DNA of 64,000 nucleotides from Stenotrophomonas africana (lineage in GTDB: Bacteria > Pseudomonadota > Gammaproteobacteria > Xanthomonadales > Xanthomonadaceae): NCBI RefSeq assembly GCF_013004645.1, contig NZ_JABEME010000004.1, forward strand, positions 62,001-126,000. The letters run 5' to 3'. Of this stretch, positions 34,029 to 42,539 are shown in pieces. The notes beneath the pieces are model-generated. The model searched no databases, was not told where the DNA came from, and saw only the letters and a list, made by a program, of their open reading frames with translations. The number at the start of each line of letters is the position of its first letter. Within the stretch, counting starts at the first letter, position 1. Position numbers and translations under genes: made by a program.

Positions 34029-34817
34029 ATGTCCCGCCTGCCTTCGCTGTACATCTCCCATGGTTCGCCGATGACTGCCCTGCATCCGGGCCAGGTCGGC
34101 GTGCGCCTGGCCGAGCTGGCGCGCGACCTGCCCACGCCGCGCGCCATCGTGATGGCCTCGGCGCACTGGCTGGGCCGGCAGCCGCTGGTCGGGGCGCATC
34201 CGCAGCCGCCAACCATCCACGATTTCGGCGGCTTCCCGCGCGCGCTGTTCGAACTGCAGTACCCGGCGCCGGGTGACCCGGCGCTGGCCGAAGAGGTGGC
34301 CGGCCGCATCGCTGCCGCCGGCCTGCCGGTGGCGCTCGACCCGCAGCGTGGCCTGGACCACGGTGCGTGGGTGCCGCTGCGGCTGTTGCGCCCGCAGGCC
34401 GACATCCCGGTGGTGCCGGTGTCGATCCAGCCGCTGCTCGGCCCCGAGCATCAGTTCGCGCTGGGCCGCGCGCTGGCGCCGCTGCGCGAACAGGGCGTGC
34501 TGCTGGTCGGCTCCGGCAGCATCACCCACAACCTGCACGACTGGGGCGACTACCAGGACGGCAAGGAAGCGCCGTACGTGCGGCCCTTCATCGAATGGGT
34601 AGAGCAGCGCCTGGCCGCTGATGACCGTCAGGCGCTGCTGGATTACCGCCGGCAGGCGCCGTTCGCCGAACGTGCGCACCCGACCGACGAGCACCTGCTG
34701 CCGCTGTTCTTCGCGATGGGCGCGGCGGGCGAGGGCGGCTTCGGTGCGCGTCGCATCGATGCCGGCATCGACGCTGGCTTCCTGGCCATGGACCTGTACC
34801 GCTTCGACGGGGCATGA
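34029..34817 (+). CDS. 4,5-DOPA extradiol dioxygenase-type protein (LigB family, YgiD-like)
   Basis: Protein of 262 residues. The start LYISHGSPMTAL carries the first metal-ligand His (residue 11); MASAHWLG holds another (near 47), and LDHGAWVPL and GSGSITHNLHDW give the remaining conserved His residues. The length fits YgiD/DODA enzymes (about 260). These cleave the ring of DOPA or related catechols between carbons 4 and 5 with Fe(II). The DoxX and LysR neighbours suggest a response to quinones or catechols. Substrate is not proven for most bacterial members. Confidence 0.88.
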   Translation: MSRLPSLYISHGSPMTALHPGQVGVRLAELARDLPTPRAIVMASAHWLGRQPLVGAHPQPPTIHDFGGFPRALFELQYPAPGDPALAEEVAGRIAAAGLPVALDPQRGLDHGAWVPLRLLRPQADIPVVPVSIQPLLGPEHQFALGRALAPLREQGVLLVGSGSITHNLHDWGDYQDGKEAPYVRPFIEWVEQRLAADDRQALLDYRRQAPFAERAHPTDEHLLPLFFAMGAAGEGGFGARRIDAGIDAGFLAMDLYRFDGA

Positions 34818-34934
34818 GCCGGGGCTGACGCGCGACGGCCCCGGCCGTCGCGGTCGTGGCCGCATGTGGTAGTTTTTTCCGGGTTTCCGGCGCTGGCCTT
34901 CAAGCCTCCCCGCGCGCCGCTTCCTGGAAGAAGC

Positions 34935-36584
34935 ATGCATACCATTGAAGTCGTCCTGGCGATGCTGGTGGCCGTTGTCGCCAGCGGCTACCTGGTTCGC
35001 GTCCTGCCGTTTTCGTTGCCGCTGCCGCTGGTGCAGATCGGCCTGGGCGCGGTCATCGCCGGGGTGTTCAACCGCGGCCACGCGCTGGAGCCGGAGGTGT
35101 TCTTCCTGCTGTTCCTGCCGCCGCTGCTGTTCCTGGATGGCTGGCGCATTCCCAAGCAGGGCCTGTTCCGCGACAAGGGCGCGATCCTCGAGCTGGCCTT
35201 CGGCCTGGTGGTGTTCACCGTCATCGGCGCCGGCTTCCTGATCCACTGGCTGATTCCGGTGATGCCGCTGGCGGTGTGCTTCGCGCTGGCCGCGATCGTG
35301 TCACCGACCGATCCGGTGGCAGTGGGTGCGATCGCGTCCAAGGCGCCGATTCCCAAGCGCCTGATGCACATCCTCGAGGGCGAGTCGCTGCTGAACGATG
35401 CGTCCGGCCTGGTCTGCTTCCGCTTCGCAGTGGCGGCGGTGATGACAGGGACCTTCTCGCTGGCCACGGCCTCGCTGACCTTCGTGTGGGTGGCGGTGGC
35501 GGGATTGGCGGTAGGCGTGGCGGTGACCCTGGGTGTGTCCACGTTCCAGCGCTGGCTGTGGCGCCGCTTCGGCGAAGAGCCGGGCGCGGCGATGCTGGTC
35601 AACCTGCTCATTCCGTTCGCGGCCTACCTGCTGGCCGAAGAGATCCATGCCTCGGGCATTCTGGCTGCGGTCGCCGCCGGTATCGCGATGAGCTATGTCG
35701 AGCTGACCGGCCGCGTCTCCGGCAGCATGCGTGTGCAGCGCGCCGGGGTCTGGAACATGCTGCAGTTCAGCTTCAACGGCATCATGTTCGTGCTGCTGGG
35801 CGAGCAGCTGCCGGGCATCGTCGAACGCGCCACCACCACCATGAACGAGAGCGGCCACCAGAGTGCGTGGTGGCTGCTGGTGTATGTGGTTGTGATCAAT
35901 CTGGCACTGGTCGTACTGCGCCTGCTCTGGGTGTGGTTGTCGCTGCGCTGGAACCTGCTGCGCGCGCGCCGTCGCGGCCTGGAGCGGGGCGAGGCACCCA
36001 ACTGGCGCATCGTGGTGGCGACCTCGGTGGCCGGCGTGCGCGGTGCGATCACCCTGGCTGGTGTGTTGACCCTGCCGCTGTTCCTGCCCGATGGCAGTGC
36101 GTTCCCGGCGCGTGACCTGGTGATCTTCCTGGCCGCGTCGGTCATCCTGTTCTCGCTGCTGGGCGCCAGCATCGCGCTGCCGCGGCTGTTGAAGGGCCTG
36201 CAGCTGCCGTCCGACTCGGGTGAACGCAAGGAAGAGGATCTGGCGCGCCGGCTGTCATCGAAGGCCGCACTGGCCGGGGTCGAACGCATGCGCCAGCAGC
36301 TGGTGATGAACCAGAACACCGAGAACGTGCAGCTCTACAACGACGCCGCCTCGCGGGTGAGCCTGCTCTACCAGCGCCACCTGGAGCGCGACAGTGATGG
36401 GCCCGACGTGGACCCGGAGAAGGTACGGCGCATGGAAATGGGCTACCGCCAGCTGCGCAGCGCCGGCCTCAATGCCGAGCGCGAGGAGCTGTTCCGGTTG
36501 ACCCGGCGCGGGGTGATCTCCGATGAGATCTCGCGGCGCCTGATCCGCAACCTGGACCTGCTGGAATCGCGCAAGCGCGAATGA
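34935..36584 (+). CDS. CPA1 family Na+/H+ antiporter
   Basis: Protein of 549 residues from the ATG at 34935, with GGAAGAAG in front. About 11-12 membrane segments fill residues 1-415. Conserved blocks: FLLFLPPLLFLDGWR (residues ~54-68), SPTDPVAVGAI (Asp pair region near 127-137) and EGESLLNDASGLVCF (near 150-165), which hold the residues that bind ions in NhaP-type antiporters. The C-terminal cytoplasmic tail (about 420-549) is helical and charged. It should exchange Na+ or K+ for H+ at the inner membrane. Confidence 0.92.
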   Translation: MHTIEVVLAMLVAVVASGYLVRVLPFSLPLPLVQIGLGAVIAGVFNRGHALEPEVFFLLFLPPLLFLDGWRIPKQGLFRDKGAILELAFGLVVFTVIGAGFLIHWLIPVMPLAVCFALAAIVSPTDPVAVGAIASKAPIPKRLMHILEGESLLNDASGLVCFRFAVAAVMTGTFSLATASLTFVWVAVAGLAVGVAVTLGVSTFQRWLWRRFGEEPGAAMLVNLLIPFAAYLLAEEIHASGILAAVAAGIAMSYVELTGRVSGSMRVQRAGVWNMLQFSFNGIMFVLLGEQLPGIVERATTTMNESGHQSAWWLLVYVVVINLALVVLRLLWVWLSLRWNLLRARRRGLERGEAPNWRIVVATSVAGVRGAITLAGVLTLPLFLPDGSAFPARDLVIFLAASVILFSLLGASIALPRLLKGLQLPSDSGERKEEDLARRLSSKAALAGVERMRQQLVMNQNTENVQLYNDAASRVSLLYQRHLERDSDGPDVDPEKVRRMEMGYRQLRSAGLNAEREELFRLTRRGVISDEISRRLIRNLDLLESRKRE

Positions 36585-36597
36585 CCGTGTACCCCGG

Positions 36598-36618
36598 GTG
36601 GGTGCGGACCTTGGTCCG
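36598..36618. repeat. SMAG-like partial palindrome
   Basis: GGGTGCGGACCTTGGTCCGC; the intact version is at 38628-38656. It stands just before the GGGGTCAGA hairpin. Confidence 0.6.
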
Positions 36619-36626
36619 CGTTGATC

Positions 36627-36665
36627 GGGGTCAGATCCCTTTCCGCAGGAAAGGGATCTGACCCC
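36627..36665. repeat. GGGGTCAGA hairpin, solo copy
   Basis: GGGGTCAGATCCC and GGGATCTGACCCC with a CTTTCC-GCA-GGAAAG middle give a near-perfect stem. It sits between convergent genes and could serve as a terminator for both. Confidence 0.8.
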
Positions 36666-36683
36666 AGGATCCGGAAGCCGTGC

Positions 36684-36932
36684 TTATTCCGGCTTCTGGT
36701 CCAGGAAATACACCTCGACCTTGCCCTTGACCTTGATGGTCATCGGGTTGCCGCGGCGGTCGCGGGCCTTGCCGGCCTGCACGCGGATCCAGCCTTCGCT
36801 GACCGAGTATTCCTCGACGTTGTCGCGCTCGACGTCGTTGAAACGCACGCCGACGCCGCGCTCCAGCGCCTGCGCATCATGGAAGGGGCTGGCCGGGTTG
36901 ATCGCCAGATGGTCGGGAGGGGTATCGCTCAT
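36684..36932 (-). CDS. DUF3297 family protein
   Basis: Protein of 82 residues from the ATG at 36932 (MSDTPPDHLAINPASPFHDA). That opening, followed by GVGVRFN and VSEGWIRVQAGKARDR and ending VKGKVEVYFLDQ, is the whole DUF3297 pattern. It is a small soluble beta-rich protein of unknown role, common in Xanthomonadaceae and other proteobacteria. It diverges from the acidic DUF6630-type gene. Confidence 0.88.
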   Translation of the reverse strand: MSDTPPDHLAINPASPFHDAQALERGVGVRFNDVERDNVEEYSVSEGWIRVQAGKARDRRGNPMTIKVKGKVEVYFLDQKPE

Positions 36933-36988
36933 CGCTTCATTCACAGTGACGGCCACCAAGGCCGGCTTCAGCGGCACAGGATAAACCG

Positions 36989-36994
36989 TAGAAT
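36989..36994 (+). promoter_or_regulatory. -10-like TAGAAT upstream of the DUF6630-type gene
   Basis: TAGAAT followed by a 28-base leader to the ATG. Five other genes in the window show TA-rich -10-like boxes at similar distance (see findings). No good -35 is seen. Confidence 0.4.
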
Positions 36995-37022
36995 GCCCGC
37001 CTGCCCCAGAGGACGTTCCGCC

Positions 37023-37565
37023 ATGCCTGACAACAGCGACTATTTCGACTTCGAGGAAGACATCCACGACTTCGACGAAGACGGCTTCGAGGCGCGGGTC
37101 TGGAACCTGCTGGTACTGATCAACCCGGGCGACGAAGAGCTGGCCCTGCAGCAGTTCAACCGCTGGCGCGAGCACCTGGCCGAGGACGGGCAGCCGCTGG
37201 AGGCTGACAGCGACTGGCTGCCGGCCCTGTTCACGGCCATCGCCTGGCAGTCCGGTTTCGAGGTGGAACGTGATGACCTGGAATCGCTGCAGTCGGCGGT
37301 GAACGAGCTGTCGGCGCGCTTCAACCTGCAGCTGGACTGGGGCGGCGACCTGGATGACGAGGACTTCGCCGAAGACCTGGACGGCGTGCAGCTGATGTCC
37401 ACCGCCTTCGACCGCCTGCGCGAGCACAACTACACGCTGTGGAGCGTGGATGCCGGCAGCGACGGTTTCACCGGCGTGATGGCGCTGACCCGCGACGATG
37501 ACGCGATGCTGGCGCTGTGCTCGCTGCTGAACGTCGAAATCAGGCTGGGCAGCGACCCGTTCTGA
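37023..37565 (+). CDS. Acidic DUF6630-type protein
   Basis: Protein of 180 residues, strongly acidic (about 27 percent Asp+Glu, for example FDFEEDIHDFDEDGFE at 8-23). Its middle has NPGDEELALQQFNRWREHLA and its end GSDGFTGVMALTRDDDAMLA, matching the DUF6630 domain. No signal peptide. Function is unknown. High acidity may mean a DNA-mimic or a protein-binding role, which is only a guess. Confidence 0.75.
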   Translation: MPDNSDYFDFEEDIHDFDEDGFEARVWNLLVLINPGDEELALQQFNRWREHLAEDGQPLEADSDWLPALFTAIAWQSGFEVERDDLESLQSAVNELSARFNLQLDWGGDLDDEDFAEDLDGVQLMSTAFDRLREHNYTLWSVDAGSDGFTGVMALTRDDDAMLALCSLLNVEIRLGSDPF

Positions 37566-37658
37566 GCGATGGGCCGATCCGCCGGGCACGACCCGGCGGG
37601 GACGATCTGCTGGGTGCGGCCTGACGGGGTGATCCGCTGGGGACGACCCGACCGGGTA

Positions 37659-37743
37659 GAGTCGACTGTTAGTCGACTATCGCGCGCAGCGCGGGGTTCT
37701 CGCGGCCGGATGGGAGAGCAGTCGACTAACAGTCGACTCTACC
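37659..37743. repeat. Inverted pair of SMAG palindromes (GTCGACT type)
   Basis: GTAGAGTCGACTGTTAGTCG faces AGTCGACTAACAGTCGACTC-TACC, with the GCGCGCAGCGCG centre stem. Same design as at 4071 and 63643. Confidence 0.85.
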
Positions 37744-37784
37744 CTGTCGGTGCCGGTTGGTGTCCGGCGAACCCGCGACGTGGC

Positions 37785-38060
37785 CTACGGCCGGTACTGC
37801 GCCCTGGCGTTGGCAATCACCGATTTGACCAGGTCACGGTCGGTGTGCCGGGAAATCGCCCGCGCACCGAGCGCTATTGCCTGTGCGCGCAGCTCGGCAG
37901 TGACGTCGTAGTGAGCACCGCTGGCCTTGTTCTGGAAGGCCCGCGGGGGAATGCCGAGCTGCGCCGCCATCGCGTGCAGCTCGGCCAGGGTGTCGGCCAT
38001 CAGGTGCGCCCAGCGCTGTCCGCGCCAGGGATGCACCGCGTCATCGACGTAGACCGTCAC
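37785..38060 (-). CDS. DUF4031 family protein
   Basis: Protein of 91 residues from a GTG at 38060 (MTVYVDDAVHPWRGQRWAHL). HLMADTLAELHAMA, GIPPRAFQ and HYDVTAELRAQAIALGA match DUF4031, and HTDRDL lies near the end. Lys/Arg/His/Asp conserved residues suggest a nuclease-like or nucleotide-binding pocket, but no function is proven. Its start lies 14 bases behind the stop of the preceding gene, so the two form a unit. Confidence 0.85.
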   Translation of the reverse strand: MTVYVDDAVHPWRGQRWAHLMADTLAELHAMAAQLGIPPRAFQNKASGAHYDVTAELRAQAIALGARAISRHTDRDLVKSVIANARAQYRP

Positions 38061-38073
38061 CGCCGCGGCCGGT

Positions 38074-38562
38074 TCAGGCCTGCGGCTTGCTGTCGCTGTC
38101 AGCGGCCGGGGCGGCCTCGGCAGCGGCTTCTTCGGCCGCGTCGCCTTCGACGGCTTCGCCTTCTTCGCCTTCAGCAGCGTCGACGCCTTCGAACTCGGCA
38201 ACCAGCTTGTCCAGGTATTCGTCAGCGGTCTGCTCGGATTCGGCCGCCAGGGTGTCCAGCAGCTTCTGCAGCAGTTCGGAGTACTCCAGGTTGACCTTGC
38301 GGCCTTCCTTCTCCTGCACGTTGGCCAGGTGCTTGAGCATGGCCAGCATCGGCACCGGGTTCTCGGCGTTGCCCATGGTCTGGCCGCCGATCGCCAGCAG
38401 CCACTCACGGCCCTGCAGGCCGATGGCCGCGACCACCTGGCCGTCTTCGTTGGTCAGCACGGCATGGTTCTGCACCTGCTGCTGTGCGTTCAGGCGCAGG
38501 AACGGGCGCTTGGCCTGCTGCTTCTTGCGCTTGTCGCGCTTGGCCTTGGAGTTCTGGGACAT
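38074..38562 (-). CDS. Hypothetical protein with basic N-terminus and acidic tail
   Basis: Protein of 162 residues. N-terminal 20 residues are strongly basic (KAKRDKRKKQQAKR), a globular middle has NHAVLTNEDGQVVAAIGLQG (about 32-51), and the last 50 residues are Glu/Ala-rich (AEGEEGEAVEGDAAEEAAAE). The polarity suggests contact with nucleic acid and a disordered acidic tail. The family is not recognised. It forms an operon with the DUF4031 gene downstream. Confidence 0.7.
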   Translation of the reverse strand: MSQNSKAKRDKRKKQQAKRPFLRLNAQQQVQNHAVLTNEDGQVVAAIGLQGREWLLAIGGQTMGNAENPVPMLAMLKHLANVQEKEGRKVNLEYSELLQKLLDTLAAESEQTADEYLDKLVAEFEGVDAAEGEEGEAVEGDAAEEAAAEAAPAADSDSKPQA

Positions 38563-38627
38563 GGGGTGGGATCACCTGGAAACGGAAAGACCGCCATTGT
38601 AGCGGGTGCGCCGGGGGATGCCCCTGG

Positions 38628-38656
38628 TGGGTGCGGACCAAGGTCCGCACCCACCG
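38628..38656. repeat. SMAG-like palindrome
   Basis: GGTGGGTGCGGACCAAGGTC pairs with GACC...GCACCCACC as one perfect stem between two genes on the same strand; it might attenuate or end the motA-motB transcript. Confidence 0.7.
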
Positions 38657-38657
38657 T

Positions 38658-39596
38658 CTACTTTGCCTCGCCCTGCGCGGCCTGCACGTCCGGGTCGGCG
38701 GTGGGCGCCGACAGCCCCACCTGCGGGCCGGCGCCGGCCAGTGCAGCGGCCTCGGCAGCCTGGGTCATCACCACGATGCTGATGCGGCGGTTGATCGGGT
38801 TCTGCGGGTCGGCCTTGTCGAACAGCACCGACGAAGACAGGCCGACCACGCGGGTGATCTTGCTGTCCTCCAGCCCGCCGTCCACCAGTGCGCGCCGTGC
38901 GGCATTGGCACGGTCGGCGCTCAGTTCCCAGTTGCCGTAGCCGCGTGCGGCGGAATAGGCGGTGATGTCGGTGTGTCCGGTCAGGCTGATCCGGTTCGGC
39001 ACGTGGTTCAGGTAGTTGGCCAGCTCGTGCAGGATCTGCTGCGTATACGGCTTCAGCGTGGCGCTGCCGAGGTCGAACATCGGCCGGTTCTGCTTGTCCA
39101 CGATCTGGATGCGCAGGCCTTCCGGGGTCAGGTCCAGCAGCAGCTGGTCCTTGAAGGGCTCCAGTGCCTGGCTCTTGCTGATCGCCTCCTGCAGTTCCTT
39201 CATCAGTGCTTCCAGCTGCTGCTTGTCGCGCTGCTGCTGGTCGACCGGCTGCGGCACCGCTTCCTTCTGGTTCTGGAAGGGATCGTTGCTGCTGCCCCGC
39301 GAGATGTCGGTGGCACCGCCGAGTTTGATCATCGAGGTGCTGGCGCCGCCCGGGCCGGCCATGCCGGGCGCCGGTGTGGCGTTCTGTCCGCTCAGCGGGC
39401 TGGGGTTGCGGAAGTACTCGGAAATGGCCGCCCGGTCGTTCTTGTTGGTGGTGGCCATCAGCCACAGCACCAGGAAGAACGCCATCATCGCGGTCACGAA
39501 GTCGGCATAGGCCACCTTCCACGAACCACCGTGATGGGCGGCGTGCCCGGCCTTCTTGACCCGACGGACGATGACGGTGGGCTTGGTCTCGGCCAT
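38658..39596 (-). CDS. motB: MotB flagellar stator protein
   Basis: Protein of 312 residues. The single membrane helix about 30-52 carries YADFVTAMMAFFLVLWLM with Asp32, the proton-accepting residue of MotB at the same position as in E. coli. The periplasmic OmpA-like domain (about 150-280) has LTGHTDITAYSAARGYGNWE and LSADRANAARRALV, which bind peptidoglycan. With MotA it forms the proton channel that turns the flagellum. Start MAETKPTVIV at 39596, with a 3-base gap to the stop of motA. Confidence 0.95.
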   Translation of the reverse strand: MAETKPTVIVRRVKKAGHAAHHGGSWKVAYADFVTAMMAFFLVLWLMATTNKNDRAAISEYFRNPSPLSGQNATPAPGMAGPGGASTSMIKLGGATDISRGSSNDPFQNQKEAVPQPVDQQQRDKQQLEALMKELQEAISKSQALEPFKDQLLLDLTPEGLRIQIVDKQNRPMFDLGSATLKPYTQQILHELANYLNHVPNRISLTGHTDITAYSAARGYGNWELSADRANAARRALVDGGLEDSKITRVVGLSSSVLFDKADPQNPINRRISIVVMTQAAEAAALAGAGPQVGLSAPTADPDVQAAQGEAK

Positions 39597-39599
39597 GGC

Positions 39600-40454
39600 T
39601 TACTTGACCGTCTTCAGATGCTGCTCGAAATCGGAGAAGGCCGGACGCACGTTCGACGGCAGCGTCTTGCGGGCGAATTCCAGCGCGATCTTCGGGTTGT
39701 AGCCGCGCAGGCAGGCCAGCAGGGCGGTCTTCACCGATTCGTAGATGCGGCTGTCCTGCTCGGCGCGGGCCTCCATCGCGGCCGCCATCGGGCCGACGAA
39801 GCCGTAGCCCAGCAGGATGCCCAGGAAAGTACCGACCAGCGCGCCGGCCACGTGGCCACCGACCTCGACGATGTCGCCGCCGATCGAGCCCATGGTGATG
39901 ACGATGCCCAGCACTGCAGCGACGATGCCGAAACCGGGCAGCCCGTCGGCGACCTTGGTCAGCACCTGCGACGGTGCCATGGCCTCGGCATGGTGTTTTT
40001 CCAGCTCCAGTTCCAGCAGCGGCTCCAGCTCATGTGGCTCGATGTTGCTGCCGATCATCAGGCGCAGGCAGTCGGTGATGAAGTCGATCAGGTGGTGGTC
40101 GGCCTGCACCTTGGGGTAGTTGCCGAACAGCGCGCTCTCGGCCGGCCGCTCGACATGGTCTTCCAGCGCCATGAAGCCTTCGCGGCGGGCCTTGTTGAGC
40201 AGTTCATAGAGCAGGCTGAGGACGTCGATATAGTCCTGCTGCTTGTAGCGCGGGCCCTTGAACACGCCGACCATGGCCTGCAGGGTCTGCTTGACCGTCT
40301 TGGCCGGGGTACCGACCAGGAAGGCGCCGAGCGCGGCGCCGCCGATGATGACCAGCTCGTAGGGCTGCCAGAGGGCACCCAGGCGGCCGTGGGCACCGAG
40401 ATAGCCCCCGATCACGCTGATGATGACGACCAGGAATCCAACGATGATGAGCAT
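39600..40454 (-). CDS. motA: MotA flagellar stator protein
   Basis: Protein of 284 residues with four membrane segments (about 1-20, 33-52, 170-190, 202-222). MLIIVGFLVVIISVIGGYL is the standard opening. The cytoplasmic loop (about 60-165) contains the charged residues that touch FliG (RREGFMALEDHVERP, Arg and Glu near 90-100). MotA and MotB form the stator; they lie here as a pair apart from other flagellar genes. ATG at 40454 chosen by alignment with E. coli MotA; a TTG four codons upstream is possible. Confidence 0.95.
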   Translation of the reverse strand: MLIIVGFLVVIISVIGGYLGAHGRLGALWQPYELVIIGGAALGAFLVGTPAKTVKQTLQAMVGVFKGPRYKQQDYIDVLSLLYELLNKARREGFMALEDHVERPAESALFGNYPKVQADHHLIDFITDCLRLMIGSNIEPHELEPLLELELEKHHAEAMAPSQVLTKVADGLPGFGIVAAVLGIVITMGSIGGDIVEVGGHVAGALVGTFLGILLGYGFVGPMAAAMEARAEQDSRIYESVKTALLACLRGYNPKIALEFARKTLPSNVRPAFSDFEQHLKTVK

Positions 40455-40545
40455 GGGGCGACGCAAGGAGAGGGGATATCTCCTTGTCGGCCCGTCGCCT
40501 GGTTTTCTGAAGAGGGAATTCTGTGAAATCGGTCAGCGGGGTGTC

Positions 40546-41013
40546 TCAGCCCGCCACGCCGCTTTCGGCGCCGCCACGCTGCAACGGGTCGGGCCAGGGC
40601 TCGCCATTGCCGGTGAACGAAAGTGAGACGGAGTTCAGGCAGTGGCGCTCGTAGGTGGGCGGCGGACCGTCCGGAAACACGTGGCCCAAGTGGCTGCCGC
40701 AGCGCGCGCAGGTGATCTCGGTGCGGACCATGCCGTGGCTGGTATCGCGGATCTCGCGCACGTGCGCCGGGTCGAAGGGGGCGAAGAAGCTGGGCCAGCC
40801 GGTGCCGGAATCGAACTTGGTGCTGGAGCGGAACAGCGGCAGTGCGCACAGACGGCAGCAGTAGACGCCCTCGCGCTTGTTGTCGAGGAATACGCCGCAG
40901 AACGGCGCCTCGGTGCCGTGCTGCAGCAGCACGCGGCGTTCCTCGCTGCTGAGACCGGCAACCAGCGCCTCGGTCTGGGTGGCGGTGGGGGGCGTCAGGT
41001 CGAAGGCGGTCAT
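40546..41013 (-). CDS. msrB: Peptide-methionine (R)-S-oxide reductase
   Basis: Protein of 155 residues from the ATG at 41013. Two zinc-holding pairs, [10 protein letters not shown] and [12 protein letters not shown], frame [11 protein letters not shown]. The catalytic Cys is in [11 protein letters not shown] (near 129). It reduces methionine-R-sulfoxide in proteins, using thioredoxin. No signal peptide, so it acts in the cytoplasm. A stand-alone gene. The window also encodes the free-Met-R-sulfoxide enzyme at 62374. Confidence 0.95.
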   Translation of the reverse strand: MTAFDLTPPTATQTEALVAGLSSEERRVLLQHGTEAPFCGVFLDNKREGVYCCRLCALPLFRSSTKFDSGTGWPSFFAPFDPAHVREIRDTSHGMVRTEITCARCGSHLGHVFPDGPPPTYERHCLNSVSLSFTGNGEPWPDPLQRGGAESGVAG

Positions 41014-41153
41014 GGCGGCGCTCCGTGGGGTCGATGGCCTGGGGATGCCGGAAAACGTAGGGGTGCCAGCGCGTGCTTGCAAGTGTGATGGCCGTTCATG
41101 GCCGGCACACAGGTGCAGGCGCAAGGTGAATGCGAACCACGCCGGAGCGTGAC

Positions 41154-41528
41154 ATGAAACCGACCCTGTCCCTGTTGTTGATGGCCCTGTTGCCCACGCT
41201 GGCGTTGGCGCAGGTGCCCACCGCCGACCCGACCGCCACCCGCAGTGCCACCACCGTGGCACCGCAACCGGTGGTACCGCCACCACAGGCTGCCCGCCCG
41301 CAGCCGCAGGTGCTGCCCTCGCCGCAGCCGGCGCAGCCGATCAAGTCCACCGGCCCCGCCCGGATCGCGCCGGCGCCGGTACCGAAGCCGGCCGACAAGG
41401 TCTATGACCGTAATGGCCGCATCGTGCCTGGCGTGCGCCCGGCCGGCCCGAACCGCGTATTCGACTCGCGTACCGGCCGTTATTACGACAGCGTGCCGGC
41501 CGGTGACGGCCAGCAGATCAAGCGCTGA
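41154..41528 (+). CDS. Exported proline-rich small protein
   Basis: Protein of 124 residues from the ATG at 41154. Signal peptide about 1-20 (LALAQ). The mature part is 30 percent Pro, with runs [20 protein letters not shown] (about 40-60), and ends with a small domain [20 protein letters not shown] (about 88-107). It is probably unfolded in the periplasm and bridges to the cell wall. Family unknown. No operon partner. Confidence 0.68.
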   Translation: MKPTLSLLLMALLPTLALAQVPTADPTATRSATTVAPQPVVPPPQAARPQPQVLPSPQPAQPIKSTGPARIAPAPVPKPADKVYDRNGRIVPGVRPAGPNRVFDSRTGRYYDSVPAGDGQQIKR

Positions 41529-41699
41529 CTACTGGTGCCAACCCGGGTGGGCAGCGACCGCACGCTGTGCGGACTGAACGCACGAAAACAGCCTCCTGGA
41601 GATCACTGCTTTTTCGCCTGCGATTAACCGTTCCGGGACCACCGTGGCCCTGCGTCGGCATTCCGCCGCCGCATGTCCTTCGTCCACTGGATCGCGATC

Positions 41700-41855
41700 A
41701 TGAAAAACCAGCAGAACCGTCATCCCGGCAAGGAACCGCAGGGCCGTAATCCGCAGCAACAGCAGCAGCAACAACAACAGCAGATGGAGCCGCAGCAGCA
41801 CAAGGGCGGCAAGCAGCAGGAACAGCGCTCGCAGAAGCATCCGCAGCAGCGCTGA
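41700..41855 (+). CDS. Small glutamine-rich basic protein
   Basis: Protein of 51 residues starting at the ATG at 41700 (MKNQQNRHPGKEPQGR). The centre is ten Gln in a row; the whole protein is about 45 percent Gln and otherwise Lys/His/Arg/Pro-rich. CAG and CAA codons mix in the run, so it is not a simple triplet slippage. An upstream in-frame start adds nine less polar residues. Possible real small protein because of the even composition of its two ends; no family recognised. Confidence 0.5.
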   Translation: MKNQQNRHPGKEPQGRNPQQQQQQQQQQMEPQQHKGGKQQEQRSQKHPQQR

Positions 41856-41863
41856 CGGACCCA

Positions 41864-41896
41864 GGGGTCGGATCCCGCGCAGCGGGCTCTGACCCC
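41864..41896. repeat. GGGGTCAGA-type hairpin, solo copy
   Basis: GGGGTCGGATCCC...GGGCTCTGACCCC with a GCGCAGC centre; a diverged member of the hairpin family at 17377, 36627 and 54442. Confidence 0.75.
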
Positions 41897-41910
41897 ATCC
41901 TGCGAACGCC

Positions 41911-42390
41911 TCAATCCGGAATCGGCAGGCTCAGCGTTTCCTTCACCTCTTCCATCACGATGTAGCTCTTCGACTCACGTACATGCGGCAGCGTCAGCAA
42001 GGTGCTGCCGAGCAGCTTGCGGTAGGAGGCCATTTCACTGATCCGCGCCTTCAGCAGGTAATCAAAGTCGCCCGAGACCAGGTGGCACTCCAGTACGTTG
42101 GGCAGCTTCAGCGCCGCGCGCCGGAACTCCTCGAAGATGTCGCCGGACTTGTAGGCCAGGCTGATCTCGACGAATACCAGCAGGCTGGCCTTCACCGCAG
42201 CCGGGTCGAGGTGGGCGTGGTAGCCGGTGATAACCCCTTCGCGCTCCAATCGACGCACGCGCTCAGTGCACGGCGTGGTCGACAGGCCGACCCGCTCGCC
42301 CAGCTCGGTAAAGGAAATACGGCCCTCGGCCTGCAGGATGCGCAGGATCTTGCGGTCGATCTTGTCCAGTTCGCGGATACGGGTGGCCAT
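41911..42390 (-). CDS. Lrp/AsnC regulator (DadR/Lrp type)
   Basis: Protein of 159 residues from the ATG at 42390. The helix-turn-helix covers RISFTELGERVGLSTTPCTERVRRLEREG (about 22-50); the effector-binding RAM domain has PNVLECHLVSGDFDYLLKA. It is very close to E. coli Lrp and lies 149 bases from the divergent dadA gene, as do DadR-type activators that switch on D-alanine catabolism in response to L-alanine. Likely a regulator of dadA-alr, alongside global roles. Confidence 0.93.
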   Translation of the reverse strand: MATRIRELDKIDRKILRILQAEGRISFTELGERVGLSTTPCTERVRRLEREGVITGYHAHLDPAAVKASLLVFVEISLAYKSGDIFEEFRRAALKLPNVLECHLVSGDFDYLLKARISEMASYRKLLGSTLLTLPHVRESKSYIVMEEVKETLSLPIPD

Positions 42391-42539
42391 GGCCGTCAAC
42401 CTTGGGGAATGAATTGCAGGAGAACATCCTGCCGGTTGATTTCAAAACAGGCAAATCAACTGGGAATGGCTGTCTATACTTCCCCAATTATGGTCCCGGC
42501 ACGCTCCAGTGCAGGGAATGATCGGGTTGGAGAAGTCCC

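Noticed and set aside
36598-36665. Rho-independent terminator behind the antiporter gene
   Set aside because: A strong hairpin exists but no T-run follows, and the same hairpin occurs elsewhere as a repeat; listed as repeat.
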